A stretch of 17,297 nucleotides of DNA from UBA1227 sp964539045 (GTDB lineage: Bacteria > Bacillota > Clostridia > Oscillospirales > Acutalibacteraceae), in the NCBI GenBank assembly GCA_964539045.1, contig CAZIHW010000046.1, forward strand, positions 1 through 17,297, written 5' to 3'. Positions 7,644 through 14,680 of this stretch are shown here, piece after piece; the first letter of the stretch is position 1; each line of letters starts with the position of its first letter. The notes under the pieces are model-generated. The model was given only the letters and a program-made list of their open reading frames with translations, was not told where the DNA came from and did no database searches. The position numbers were made by a program, and so were the translations under genes.

Positions 7644-8899
7644 GGCAGTTCTTATCCGTATTCAAATTCGAGTTCCTGGGTCAGGTGAAAAATAAGATAT
7701 CAATAGCAATTACTATCATTGTTGCTTTGGTCATAGCCGTCGTGCTTTCATATCCACGAATAGAAGCTGTTTTAAAAGAAAATAATATGGACATAGACCT
7801 GGGCGGAGAAGAGAGCATAACAAAAATCGGAGTTTACAATGCCTCGAAAGATACAGATACAGATACTCTTCTCACGGCATTAAAGGCGGCATTTACAAGT
7901 GATGAAAATTATGAGGTGTCGCTCTTGAAGGACGATACGGACCTGAAAGGTAAGGTCAAGTCCGGAAAGTACAACTCGATTATAGAAGTAGACAGTCCGA
8001 CTTCATTCAAATACATCGTTGATACGGTGGGGCTCTACGATACTGAGCGGCAGGTCGCCTCGTCCGTTCTGCTGAACATATATAGATATGACACCTTGGC
8101 CGAAAGAGGACTTTCACAAGAGGAAATAACCGGATTTTTAACCTCTGACATAGATATTGAAACTATAGTTACAGGCAAGGATCAGGCAGAGAGCTTTGCA
8201 TACACATATTCCGTAGTAATGGTACTGTACATGGTGCTAATCATCTATGTTCAATTTGTGGCAACCTCTGTGGCAGGTGAAAAAAGTTCACGTGCAATGG
8301 AAGTTCTCATAACATCAGCCAGACCTAAAAACCTCATATTCGGAAAGGTTTTGGGTACCGGTTGTGCGGGACTTTTACAGCTTGTAATAATACTCGCTTC
8401 AGCAGTTATATTTTATAATCTGAACAAAGATTACATAAACAGTGACATGGTGAAGTCTTTCTTCGGAGTGCCTGTATCTGTTGCAATGTACTCGGTTTTA
8501 TTTTTCATTCTGGGTTACTTTATTTTTGCATTTATGTCAGGCGCTGCCGGTTCTCTTGCGACGAGAACAGAGGACTTGAATGTTCTCACGATGCCTATAA
8601 ATATTATTTTTATGATTTCGTTTATGGTAGCTATATACGGCATGAATTCGTCAGCTGTAGATGATACGTTTTTCGTCGTATGCTCCTTCCTGCCGACATT
8701 CGCTCCCATAATAATGTTGGTTCGTGTTTCAATGGGTACTGTTGCCACTTGGGAGATTGTTCTGTCGATAGCAATTCAATTGGCAACTATTTTAGGTCTC
8801 GGTGTGCTTTGCTCCAAGATTTATCGGGCCGGCGTTTTGATGTATGGAAATACGCCTAAACTAAAAGACATAGTGAACATACTGAAAAGTCATGAATAA
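7640..8899 (+). CDS. ABC transporter permease (ABC-2/NatB-like)
   Basis: Predicted 419-aa integral membrane permease paired with the ATPase immediately upstream. Topology by eye: one N-terminal membrane helix (about 20-38), a large extracytoplasmic domain (about 40-187) rich in charged residues, then five or six more helices (about 188-210, 237-259, 278-300, 317-334, 344-364, 371-391). After the second helix the cytoplasmic segment AGEKSSRAMEVLITSA (212-227) is the conserved coupling region of ABC-2 permeases of the NatB/CcmB-like type. A GGTGGG ribosome binding site lies within the end of the ATPase gene. It is the last plus-strand gene before the bidirectional terminator at 8954-8985. The exported substrate cannot be inferred. 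Confidence 0.9.
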   Translation: MRQFLSVFKFEFLGQVKNKISIAITIIVALVIAVVLSYPRIEAVLKENNMDIDLGGEESITKIGVYNASKDTDTDTLLTALKAAFTSDENYEVSLLKDDTDLKGKVKSGKYNSIIEVDSPTSFKYIVDTVGLYDTERQVASSVLLNIYRYDTLAERGLSQEEITGFLTSDIDIETIVTGKDQAESFAYTYSVVMVLYMVLIIYVQFVATSVAGEKSSRAMEVLITSARPKNLIFGKVLGTGCAGLLQLVIILASAVIFYNLNKDYINSDMVKSFFGVPVSVAMYSVLFFILGYFIFAFMSGAAGSLATRTEDLNVLTMPINIIFMISFMVAIYGMNSSAVDDTFFVVCSFLPTFAPIIMLVRVSMGTVATWEIVLSIAIQLATILGLGVLCSKIYRAGVLMYGNTPKLKDIVNILKSHE

Positions 8900-8953
8900 A
8901 AAAAGCCGGCAATAGAAGAAAGTCACAAAAAGGAAAAAATTTATAAATAAAAT

Positions 8954-8985
8954 AAAAGCTCCAATCCGTGTGGATTGGAGCTTTT
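8954..8985. terminator. Bidirectional intrinsic terminator between permease and asnS
   Basis: A perfect 14-bp inverted repeat, AAAAGCTCCAATCC and GGATTGGAGCTTTT, is closed by a GTGT loop at 8968-8971. The plus strand ends in TTTTATAAT after the stem. The minus strand reads TTTTATTTTATTTATAA past it, so both convergent genes (ABC permease and asnS) can end here. Confidence 0.9.
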
Positions 8986-8991
8986 ATAATA

Positions 8992-9046
8992 TCGCTATCT
9001 ATATATTTGTCGCTGTCTATATATTTCTTATTGCTATCTATATTTC
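8992..9046. repeat. Short imperfect AT-rich tandem repeat
   Basis: Three near-copies of an 18-21 bp unit lie side by side between the terminator and the end of asnS: TCGCTATCTATATATTTG (8992-9009), TCGCTGTCTATATATTTC (9010-9027, 16 of 18 identical to the first) and TTGCTATCTATATTTC (9031-9046). A looser fourth copy may follow at about 9051-9066, running into the asnS 3' end. No function is evident; slippage-prone sequence in the asnS 3' untranslated region is the simplest reading. Confidence 0.7.
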
Positions 9047-9051
9047 CTATG

Positions 9052-10437
9052 TTATCTTATATTGCCTACTGTCCTTGGGAAGAGGATTACATCGCGTATG
9101 TTTTGTGTTCCGGTTACGTACATGAGTATACGTTCAAAACCAAGACCGAATCCGGAGTGTGGTACACTTCCGTAGCGACGCAAATCAATATAATCTGCAT
9201 ATGCCTCTTCCGGCATTTTGCGTTCTCTCATAGCATTAAGTAACTTTTCAAGGTCTGCCTCACGCTCTGAGCCGCCTATGATTTCACCTACGCCGGGTAC
9301 GAGGAGATCCGTTGCGGCAACTGTTTTCCCGTCAGGATTTTGCTTCATGTAGAATGATTTAATATCTTTGGGATAGTTTGTCACAAATACCGGCTTGTTA
9401 AACACTTTCTCAGTTATATAACGCTCATGCTCGGTTTGCAGATCACAGCCCCATGAAACCGGATACTTGAACTCGACATCGGCCTTTTCCAGGATTTCAA
9501 TTGCCTTTGTATAGTCGAGTATTTCGAAGTCTGAGTTTGCAACGTGCTGCAACTTATCTATGAGTCCCTTTTCAAAGAACTTGTCAAAGAATTCAAGTTC
9601 TTGCGGACATTTTCCGAGCACTTCATTAATGAGATGTTTTATCATGTCCTCAGCAAGTTCTATTATGTCGGGAAGTTCTGCGAAAGCTATTTCGGGCTCA
9701 ACATGCCAAAATTCTGCAACGTGACGAGGTGTGTTTGAATTCTCTGCGCGGAAAGAAGGACCGAATGTATAAATCTTTCCGAGTGCCATTGCGGCAACTT
9801 CGCCCTCCAATTGTCCGGAAACCGAAAGCCCGGCACTTTGACCGAAAAAGTCATCGGCATAGTATTCTTCCTCATTTTCGTACTTGTCGGAATAGCCTAT
9901 GGTGGTGACCTTAAACATCTCTCCGGCGCCCTCGCAGTCGCTGCCTGTTATAAGAGGGGTATTTACATAGACAAAACCGCGTTCCTGGAAATAATTATGT
10001 ATAGCTGATGCGAGTACCGAACGTACTCTGAAAATAGCATTAAAAGTGTTGGTACGGAGTCTCAAATGGGGCATTGTGCGTAAGAATTCCAATGTATGAC
10101 GTTTCTTTTGGAGCGGATAGTCAATCGGACAATCTCCCAAAAGGATAATCTCCTTAGCATTAATCTCTACTGTGTCCTGCTTTACAGCACCTCTCACAAC
10201 TGTTCCTGTCACTTTCAGTGCCGAACCAAGCTTTGTATAATCGGAAAGCTTATCTGCCCCGGCGAATGATGCCTTGTCAATAACTATCTGGATATGCTTA
10301 AGAGAGGTTCCGTCATTAAGTTCGAGAAAAGCAACATTTTTCGAATCTCTGGAAGTTCTTACCCAGCCACAGACGACAACCTCTTTACCGACATATTCAT
10401 CGGTAGTCATTATGTCTTTAATATCAATGTGTTTCAT
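9052..10437 (-). CDS. asnS: Asparagine--tRNA ligase
   Basis: Predicted 461-aa class IIb aminoacyl-tRNA synthetase that charges tRNA-Asn with asparagine using ATP. An OB-fold anticodon-binding domain is visible at about 17-100 (VVCGWVRTSRDSKNVAFLEL). The catalytic core contains motif 2 around 224-250 (FGPSFRAENSNTPRH, then FWHVEPEIAF) and motif 3 at about 429-440 (GFGLGFERIL, with R436). The AsnRS-like ending (NIRDVILFPRT) and the length near 463 aa distinguish it from AspRS. TGGAG on the minus strand at 10446-10450 is the ribosome binding site. A TATACT-like -10 on the minus strand (10468-10473) with a poor -35 may add local transcription, but luxS lies 77 bp upstream in the same direction with no terminator visible between. 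No T-box leader is present in this short gap. Confidence 0.97.
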   Translation of the reverse strand: MKHIDIKDIMTTDEYVGKEVVVCGWVRTSRDSKNVAFLELNDGTSLKHIQIVIDKASFAGADKLSDYTKLGSALKVTGTVVRGAVKQDTVEINAKEIILLGDCPIDYPLQKKRHTLEFLRTMPHLRLRTNTFNAIFRVRSVLASAIHNYFQERGFVYVNTPLITGSDCEGAGEMFKVTTIGYSDKYENEEEYYADDFFGQSAGLSVSGQLEGEVAAMALGKIYTFGPSFRAENSNTPRHVAEFWHVEPEIAFAELPDIIELAEDMIKHLINEVLGKCPQELEFFDKFFEKGLIDKLQHVANSDFEILDYTKAIEILEKADVEFKYPVSWGCDLQTEHERYITEKVFNKPVFVTNYPKDIKSFYMKQNPDGKTVAATDLLVPGVGEIIGGSEREADLEKLLNAMRERKMPEEAYADYIDLRRYGSVPHSGFGLGFERILMYVTGTQNIRDVILFPRTVGNIR

Positions 10438-10514
10438 AGAATTTACTCCAATACCTCTTATTTATGCAGTATATCTTACCACAAAAAGTAATAAAATCAA
10501 ATAACAACTAAAAC

Positions 10515-10982
10515 TTATTTCTCATAGTTATAGTCGAATTTATCCGGATTCCAACCTGAGAGTACTGAGATCATATCTTTCGCTACTTCCTTTGCTCCCT
10601 CGAGATCGTGTTCCAGGTAATTTCCGCATTCTTTTCTCTTCGCCCCGGGAATTTCACCCTCAAACTTTTCTATGAATTCAAATGAATCCTTTACGAGTTT
10701 TAAAACACCGTTTTTATCGACATCGTCCGTGAGAAGCATGTAAAAACCTGTCCGGCAGCCCATCGGTCCTATGTATATAACCGAATTTTTATATTCACTG
10801 TTTCTGGCGTAGGTTGCGAATAGGTGTTCAAAAGTATGCAGAGCAGCATTCGGAACATAATCACCCATATTTGGACGTTTCATTCTTATATCGTAGGTAA
10901 TTACATTGCCATCTATACGGGAGACGTATATACCCTTTTGAAGTTTATCGTGATCTATGCTGAAACTTGCTATTCTATCCAT
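10515..10982 (-). CDS. luxS: S-ribosylhomocysteine lyase (LuxS)
   Basis: Predicted 155-aa LuxS, a cytoplasmic metalloenzyme that splits S-ribosylhomocysteine into homocysteine and DPD, the precursor of autoinducer-2, within the activated methyl cycle. The metal-binding HxxEH is at H49-E52-H53 (ALHTFEHLFATYARN region), the third metal ligand is C119 in KECGNY, and the active-site cysteine is C76 in GPMGCRTGF. The substrate-binding KRPN is at 35-38. Length is typical (about 150-160 aa). AGGAGG on the minus strand at about 10991-10996 fits the start at 10982. It is the first gene of a luxS-asnS minus-strand pair; no mtn/pfs or other methyl-cycle gene is next to it. Whether it serves signalling or only metabolism cannot be told from sequence. 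Confidence 0.97.
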   Translation of the reverse strand: MDRIASFSIDHDKLQKGIYVSRIDGNVITYDIRMKRPNMGDYVPNAALHTFEHLFATYARNSEYKNSVIYIGPMGCRTGFYMLLTDDVDKNGVLKLVKDSFEFIEKFEGEIPGAKRKECGNYLEHDLEGAKEVAKDMISVLSGWNPDKFDYNYEK

Positions 10983-11023
10983 GGTTTACTCCTCCTTTTT
11001 AGTTCTCCTTTAACGATACTAGT

Positions 11024-11052
11024 ATTTTAGTAGACTCCATTGACTTTTACAA
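11024..11052 (-). promoter_or_regulatory. Candidate sigma-A promoter for luxS
   Basis: Read on the minus strand: -35 TTGTAA (11047-11052), a 17-bp spacer, then -10 TAAAAT (11024-11029). The predicted start near 11017 leaves about 35 bases of leader with the AGGAGG site before the luxS ATG. This is a motif match only. Confidence 0.55.
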
Positions 11053-11069
11053 GTGTTTGATGATATTCT
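11040..11069 (+). promoter_or_regulatory. Candidate sigma-A promoter for the DegV-family gene
   Basis: The plus strand has -35 TTGACT (11040-11045) followed by GATATT (11062-11067, spacer 16) or TATTCT (11064-11069, spacer 18) as -10. The start would fall near 11075, just before the ribosome binding site at 11082-11089. The box interleaves with the luxS promoter on the other strand. Confidence 0.5.
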
Positions 11070-11097
11070 CTTCTATAAAGAAAGGAAGGCGAAAATT

Positions 11098-11982
11098 ATG
11101 TCGTTTTGTATTATAACAGACTCTGCTTCCGATGTGCCGCAGAGTGTCATAAAAGAGTATGGACTTTATGTTATGCCTACACCTGTCACCATCGATAATG
11201 AGGACCTTCGGGATGGAGTAACTATTCTACCGGAGGATTTTTATAGAATTCAACAAGAGGGTACACACGAGATTAAGACGTACCATATAAGCCAACTTAT
11301 GTTTGAGGAACATTTTACCAAGTTTGCCGAGCGCGGGGATGAGGTTCTTTACATATGCTTCTCAACCGGTATTGCCGGAACTTATCAGGCGGCAAATCTT
11401 GCGAAGGCTGATGTTCTTGAAAGATATCCCGATTTTAAAATCACGATAATCGATTCAAAGTGTGCTTCAATAGGATACGGCCTTGTGGTAGAGAGACTTC
11501 TCAAAATGCAGAAGAACGGAGCTCCGAAAGAGATGCTTATGGAGGCTGCGGAGTTTTTCTGTTCCCATATGGTGCACGCAGTTGCAGTACAAACGCTTGA
11601 TTATCTCTATGCAGGTGGCCGCGTAAGTAAGGTTTCTTTTGTCGTAGGAGGTATGCTTGACATAAAGCCTATCATTATGGTTGATGAAAACGGTGCATTG
11701 AAGGCCACTGAAAAGGTTCGCGGCTGGAAAAAGGCACAAAACAGAATTCTCGAAATAGTTGAAGAGAGAGCCGACAACATAAAGAATCAGGTTGTCGGGG
11801 TTGTTTATGGTGCCGATCGTTCCAGTGCAGACTATATAAAGGACGAACTTAAGGCCATGAAGGTAAAAGGCATTATAGAGAGTCAAATTGGCTGTGCTAT
11901 AGGTGCACATACGGGTCCGGGGATAGTTGCAGTTGTCTTCCTTGACAAGACGAACCCCGAGTACGATGCCTACCTTAAATAA
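11098..11982 (+). CDS. DegV family protein (fatty-acid binding)
   Basis: Predicted 294-aa cytoplasmic DegV/FakB-family protein. Members bind a fatty acid; FakB versions present it to the kinase FakA for phosphorylation. Family blocks seen: CIITDSASDVP at 4-14, FSTGIAGTYQAA at 88-99, IIDSKCASIGYG at 117-128, YAGGRVSK near 178, and a C-terminal AHTGPGIVAVVF. The usual TSQP segment is replaced by KTYHISQL (60-67), so it may be a divergent member. AAGGAAGG at 11082-11089 selects ATG 11098 over an in-frame ATG at 11053 that lies within the predicted promoter region. It is transcribed divergently from luxS and ended by the terminator at 12037-12076, so it appears monocistronic. No FakA-like partner is in view. 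Confidence 0.92.
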   Translation: MSFCIITDSASDVPQSVIKEYGLYVMPTPVTIDNEDLRDGVTILPEDFYRIQQEGTHEIKTYHISQLMFEEHFTKFAERGDEVLYICFSTGIAGTYQAANLAKADVLERYPDFKITIIDSKCASIGYGLVVERLLKMQKNGAPKEMLMEAAEFFCSHMVHAVAVQTLDYLYAGGRVSKVSFVVGGMLDIKPIIMVDENGALKATEKVRGWKKAQNRILEIVEERADNIKNQVVGVVYGADRSSADYIKDELKAMKVKGIIESQIGCAIGAHTGPGIVAVVFLDKTNPEYDAYLK

Positions 11983-12036
11983 GATGCAAATAAGGTGCAG
12001 TATTCGTTTCGACAAAATAATTAACAAATAATGAAC

Positions 12037-12076
12037 AAAAAGGGCTCCGTATTATTGATTTCGGAGTCTTTTTTTG
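12037..12076 (+). terminator. Intrinsic terminator downstream of the DegV-family gene
   Basis: AAAAAGGGCTCCG (12037-12049) pairs with CGGAGTCTTTTTT (12062-12074) across a 12-base loop, with one mispaired or G-T position, and is followed by a run of T. An in-frame ATG at 12031 overlaps this hairpin, so it is not a likely start for the next gene. Confidence 0.8.
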
Positions 12077-12132
12077 TTAATATGATATTGGACGCATATT
12101 ATTTTGTTTTATATACAGAAAGGACCCGCTCT

Positions 12133-13275
12133 ATGAAAGATAAGTTCGCTGCTTTTCTCAACACATTAAAAGAAAAGTTTGGACCTCTTACTTTAAAAAA
12201 GATTATACCGGTAGTTTTGATACTGGTTATTGTTATAGTATTGATAGTAGTTTTTGCTTCATGTAATAAAGATTCCGGAGGAAAGCCTCTTTCAGAAAAG
12301 GAGGCTGCAACCTTAGTGTTGGATGACGGAGATGAAGCCTGGATTGCAGAGTATCTCGCAGGAGATACCGGTTTGTCAAAGAACGATCATGTGGAAGGCG
12401 TAACAAATGAGACCGCATTGTCCGCTGAGGGAAATGTTATCGATTGGGAGCCTGTAAAAGACGCTATAGCATACAAAGTATATCGTGCTGAAAGTGAAGA
12501 CGGTAAGTATGAGTGTATAGCCACGACCACAGAAACATCCTATACAGATAAAGACACGGATGGAAAGAAGTACGTATATAAGACAACTGCAGTAAAGAAA
12601 ACAGCTACTACAGCGAAAGCGACCGAAGGCTCTAAAGGCGGCGACGGTACAACTCCCGCAACCGGTTCGGGTTCGGGTGGCAAAACTACAACTGCTCCAT
12701 CGGGTACGGGAGGCAAACCGTCAGGCGGAACCACATCCCCGACAGGTGGCTCATCCCATACATCACCCAATGACGGAACGACAAAACCGGTGACAACTAC
12801 ACAGGCTCCGACAACTACCACGACTAAGCCTATAGCTTCTGCTCCCGGCTACACACCGTCAAACTCTCAGGCCAAGACAGCCAGAGCGGCCTTTGAGGCA
12901 AATGCCAGAACAGCTGAGAGTACACAGGCGTTGGCTCAGAAGTGTGCCGATAGTCTGGGCAGCAAGTACGGAAGTGTTAAGGCTGTATCAAACGGCGGAA
13001 TTATAGCTCTTAAGAGTAAATCTATCGACGGATTTTCTGAATGCTATCAGTTCACAAAAAAACCTGCCCTTGCTTTGTGGCCGGCAACGTCGGTAAAATG
13101 TATCGGTTATGTGTTCAAGGTAAATGACGGTACGGATCCGGCTGAATTTGCCGCAAGACTTCAAAGCGGTGCTATCTCGTCGTATTATTCAAATGCTGTA
13201 ACGAGAGTATTCTCCGTAAAGGAAAAGACTACGGATTACTATGATCAATACGTATTCTTCATGGTAACTGAATAA
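12133..13275 (+). CDS. Membrane-anchored FN3-domain protein with low-complexity linker
   Basis: Predicted 380-aa envelope protein of unknown function. A basic/helical start (1-23) leads into one strong membrane segment (24-42). C44 in VFASC is lipobox-like, but the N-region is long for a lipoprotein signal, so a plain membrane anchor is equally likely. Outside, residues about 95-156 look like a fibronectin type III domain (VIDWEP, AYKVYRAE, YVYKTTAV). A Thr/Gly/Ser/Pro-rich linker (about 157-240) follows, of the type that spans the cell wall. The C-terminal globular domain (244-380, ending YDQYVFFMVTE) loosely resembles clostridial DUF4358 domains, but I am not sure. AAAGGA at 12118-12123 sets the start at 12133; an upstream in-frame ATG at 12031 lies in a terminator. 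The PH-domain gene follows 17 bp later. Confidence 0.8.
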   Translation: MKDKFAAFLNTLKEKFGPLTLKKIIPVVLILVIVIVLIVVFASCNKDSGGKPLSEKEAATLVLDDGDEAWIAEYLAGDTGLSKNDHVEGVTNETALSAEGNVIDWEPVKDAIAYKVYRAESEDGKYECIATTTETSYTDKDTDGKKYVYKTTAVKKTATTAKATEGSKGGDGTTPATGSGSGGKTTTAPSGTGGKPSGGTTSPTGGSSHTSPNDGTTKPVTTTQAPTTTTTKPIASAPGYTPSNSQAKTARAAFEANARTAESTQALAQKCADSLGSKYGSVKAVSNGGIIALKSKSIDGFSECYQFTKKPALALWPATSVKCIGYVFKVNDGTDPAEFAARLQSGAISSYYSNAVTRVFSVKEKTTDYYDQYVFFMVTE

Positions 13276-13292
13276 GTTTACGGAGGGGTTTT

Positions 13293-13916
13293 ATGTCAAA
13301 ATATGATTATCAGTTTGAAACAAAGCCGTATGATATCAATGCTGTGCTTGCGGAAGGCGAGACAATTATTTGGGAGGGTAAACCCAAAAAATCAGCCTAC
13401 ATAATAAACAGGTCTATAAAGATGCTTCCTGTAGCTCTGATATGGATTTTATTTGACGGCGCTTTCATAGCCGGGCTTGTCGGAAGCGGAGCCATAAAGG
13501 AAATGTGGTATTTCATCATTCCGTTTTTTGCACTTCATCTCATGCCTGTCTGGATCTGGCTCGGAAATGTTATTACCTCGGGTCAGCATTGGAAAAACAC
13601 GGCATATGCTGTTACCGACAGAAGGATAATAATGCATTCCGGCTTTGTAAATATGGAATACGAGTCTCTGTCTTACAAAGACATAGTAAATGTGAAGTTG
13701 AGAATCGGGGTTATTGATAAAATGCTCGGCGTCGGGGACTTGTACTTTGACTCCGGTGAGGATGGAGGTTATTGTTTCCTCGATATAGAAAATGCCAAAG
13801 AACTCTATCCGAAGATTCAAAAAGTCGTTATGGATATTCAAACGGATATAGCTTATCCGAACGATCTCAGACCGGATGAGAATCACGGATACAATACCAA
13901 GTATGTAGGTATGTAA
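13293..13916 (+). CDS. PH domain-containing membrane protein (bPH2/DUF304-like)
   Basis: Predicted 207-aa protein of the bacterial PH-domain group; function unknown, though such proteins are often linked to the cell envelope. A short soluble start (LAEGETIIWEGKPKKSAY, about 19-36) is followed by two membrane helices (about 44-64 and 71-94). Then comes a PH-like domain (about 100-183) with the typical NTAYAVTDRRIIMHSGF opening and KLRIGVIDKMLGVGDLYF strand pair. Another recognisable point is ENAKELYPKIQKVV, the helix that closes this fold. ACGGAGGGG just upstream (about 13279-13287) is a strong ribosome binding site. It lies 17 bp after the FN3-linker protein gene and before a terminator, so the two are probably one two-gene operon acting at the membrane. 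Confidence 0.85.
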   Translation: MSKYDYQFETKPYDINAVLAEGETIIWEGKPKKSAYIINRSIKMLPVALIWILFDGAFIAGLVGSGAIKEMWYFIIPFFALHLMPVWIWLGNVITSGQHWKNTAYAVTDRRIIMHSGFVNMEYESLSYKDIVNVKLRIGVIDKMLGVGDLYFDSGEDGGYCFLDIENAKELYPKIQKVVMDIQTDIAYPNDLRPDENHGYNTKYVGM

Positions 13917-13954
13917 TGGTATGGAATAGGCATGTAATAAATTAAATCATGAAA

Positions 13955-13990
13955 AAAGCATCGGGTAGAAATACTCGATGCTTTATTTTT
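13955..13990 (+). terminator. Intrinsic terminator after the PH-domain gene
   Basis: AAAGCATCGGGTA (13955-13967) pairs with TACTCGATGCTTT (13972-13984) over 13 bp with one G-T wobble, closed by a GAAA tetraloop, then ATTTTTT. The minus strand also has a run of T on its far side (six A at 13952-13957), so it could stop the opposing TetR gene as well. Confidence 0.9.
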
Positions 13991-13994
13991 TCGC

Positions 13995-14016
13995 GCCGCC
14001 AGGTTAGCCTGACGGC
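13995..14016. repeat. GC-rich inverted repeat at the end of the TetR gene
   Basis: GCCGCCAGG (13995-14003) faces CCTGACGGC (14008-14016) across a TTAG loop, with one C/A mismatch in a 9-bp stem. The right arm touches the stop codon of the minus-strand TetR gene. No T run follows on either strand, so it is not a classic terminator alone, though it sits next to the hairpin at 13955-13984. It is clearly richer in GC than the spacer around it. Confidence 0.6.
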
Positions 14017-14552
14017 TAAAAGTGTAGTGTTTGGAGTTCGGAAGGCAGAAGTTCACAAAGGTAATTTGTAACCTCCTCGGCACTCATGTTGTGAACCCCA
14101 CGTAACCATTCTTCGTACATGTGTGCAACACCTCTGCAGAAAAAGCGGTATTGGAATATCTGTTTGTCTGTAAGTTTTTGTTCATTGCAGGCTTTCAGGA
14201 CTATATTTTCAAGCGTTTTAAAGGAGTAATTGTAAATAAAGTTTTGAAAAGAATTTACACCGGAAGACTCAAATAATCGAATCATAGGTCGCAAAGCATC
14301 TGTACCGGCAGTAGTCATTGCATAAAAAAGCTCTTGAAAAGTTTGTGTTTGGTTCTCTTTCATGCATTTATCCAGGATGCTTTGATAATTGTAATTCATA
14401 ATATCATACTTATCACGAAAATACCTGTAAAAAGTAGCCCTGCTGACGCCCGCTTCATCGGCAATCATCTGAATTGTTATATCTTCAAAGTGTTTTTTTG
14501 TTATCAGGTGTTTGAATGATTCAACTATGTCCTTTTGTGTACGCGATACCAT
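14016..14552 (-). CDS. TetR/AcrR family transcriptional regulator
   Basis: Predicted 178-aa one-component regulator. The N-terminal TetR helix-turn-helix spans about 5-52 (TIQMIADEAGVSRATFYRYFRDKYDI). The C-terminal ligand-binding domain (60-178) resembles the short TetR_C_8/DhaS-like type, with FKTLENIVLKAC and YRFFCRGVAHMYEEW segments. The start is placed at 14552, since AAGGAGGGG lies at about 14563-14571 on the minus strand; an in-frame ATG 51 bases farther upstream (14603) would put this site inside the gene. It is divergent from the Fe-S flavoprotein gene with 225 bp between the starts, the usual layout for a TetR repressor controlling its neighbour and itself. The ligand is unknown. 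Confidence 0.92.
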   Translation of the reverse strand: MVSRTQKDIVESFKHLITKKHFEDITIQMIADEAGVSRATFYRYFRDKYDIMNYNYQSILDKCMKENQTQTFQELFYAMTTAGTDALRPMIRLFESSGVNSFQNFIYNYSFKTLENIVLKACNEQKLTDKQIFQYRFFCRGVAHMYEEWLRGVHNMSAEEVTNYLCELLPSELQTLHF

Positions 14553-14593
14553 AAAAACTTCCCCTCCTTGTATATATGATACATTTGTAGAAT

Positions 14594-14622
14594 ATTGTAA
14601 CATAATAAGACAAAAAAGTCAC
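14594..14622 (-). promoter_or_regulatory. Candidate promoter for the TetR gene
   Basis: Read on the minus strand: -35 GTGACT (14617-14622), a 17-bp spacer, then -10 TACAAT (14594-14599). The start near 14587 leaves about 35 bases of leader that include the ribosome binding site. This is a motif match only. Confidence 0.5.
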
Positions 14623-14680
14623 TTTGTTTCTATACTAATATTATAGTGATGAAATATGATTAAAATTGGATGTAGATAAA

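Noticed and set aside
8968..9243. A 91-codon plus-strand open frame overlapping the terminator and the asnS 3' end
   Set aside because: It starts inside the terminator loop, its repetitive N-terminal residues come from the AT-rich tandem repeat, and the rest is antisense to conserved asnS codons.
10438..10514. Possible T-box leader for asnS
   Set aside because: The 77-bp gap is too short for a T-box, and no specifier stem or antiterminator bulge sequence is seen.
11467..12027. A 186-codon minus-strand frame opposite the DegV-family gene
   Set aside because: It is antisense to a well-conserved gene, and its sequence shows no family signal.
12088..12117. Promoter-like TTGGAC and TATATA/TATACA pair before the FN3-domain gene
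   Set aside because: The predicted start would fall within the AAAGGA ribosome binding site; the AT-rich context makes chance matches common.
12031..12132. Upstream in-frame extension of the FN3-domain protein
   Set aside because: The ATG at 12031 overlaps an intrinsic terminator hairpin and lacks a ribosome binding site; ATG 12133 has AAAGGA upstream.
12540..12821. A 93-codon minus-strand frame rich in Val, Pro and Gly
   Set aside because: It is the mirror of the Thr/Gly/Pro-rich linker codons of the plus-strand surface protein.
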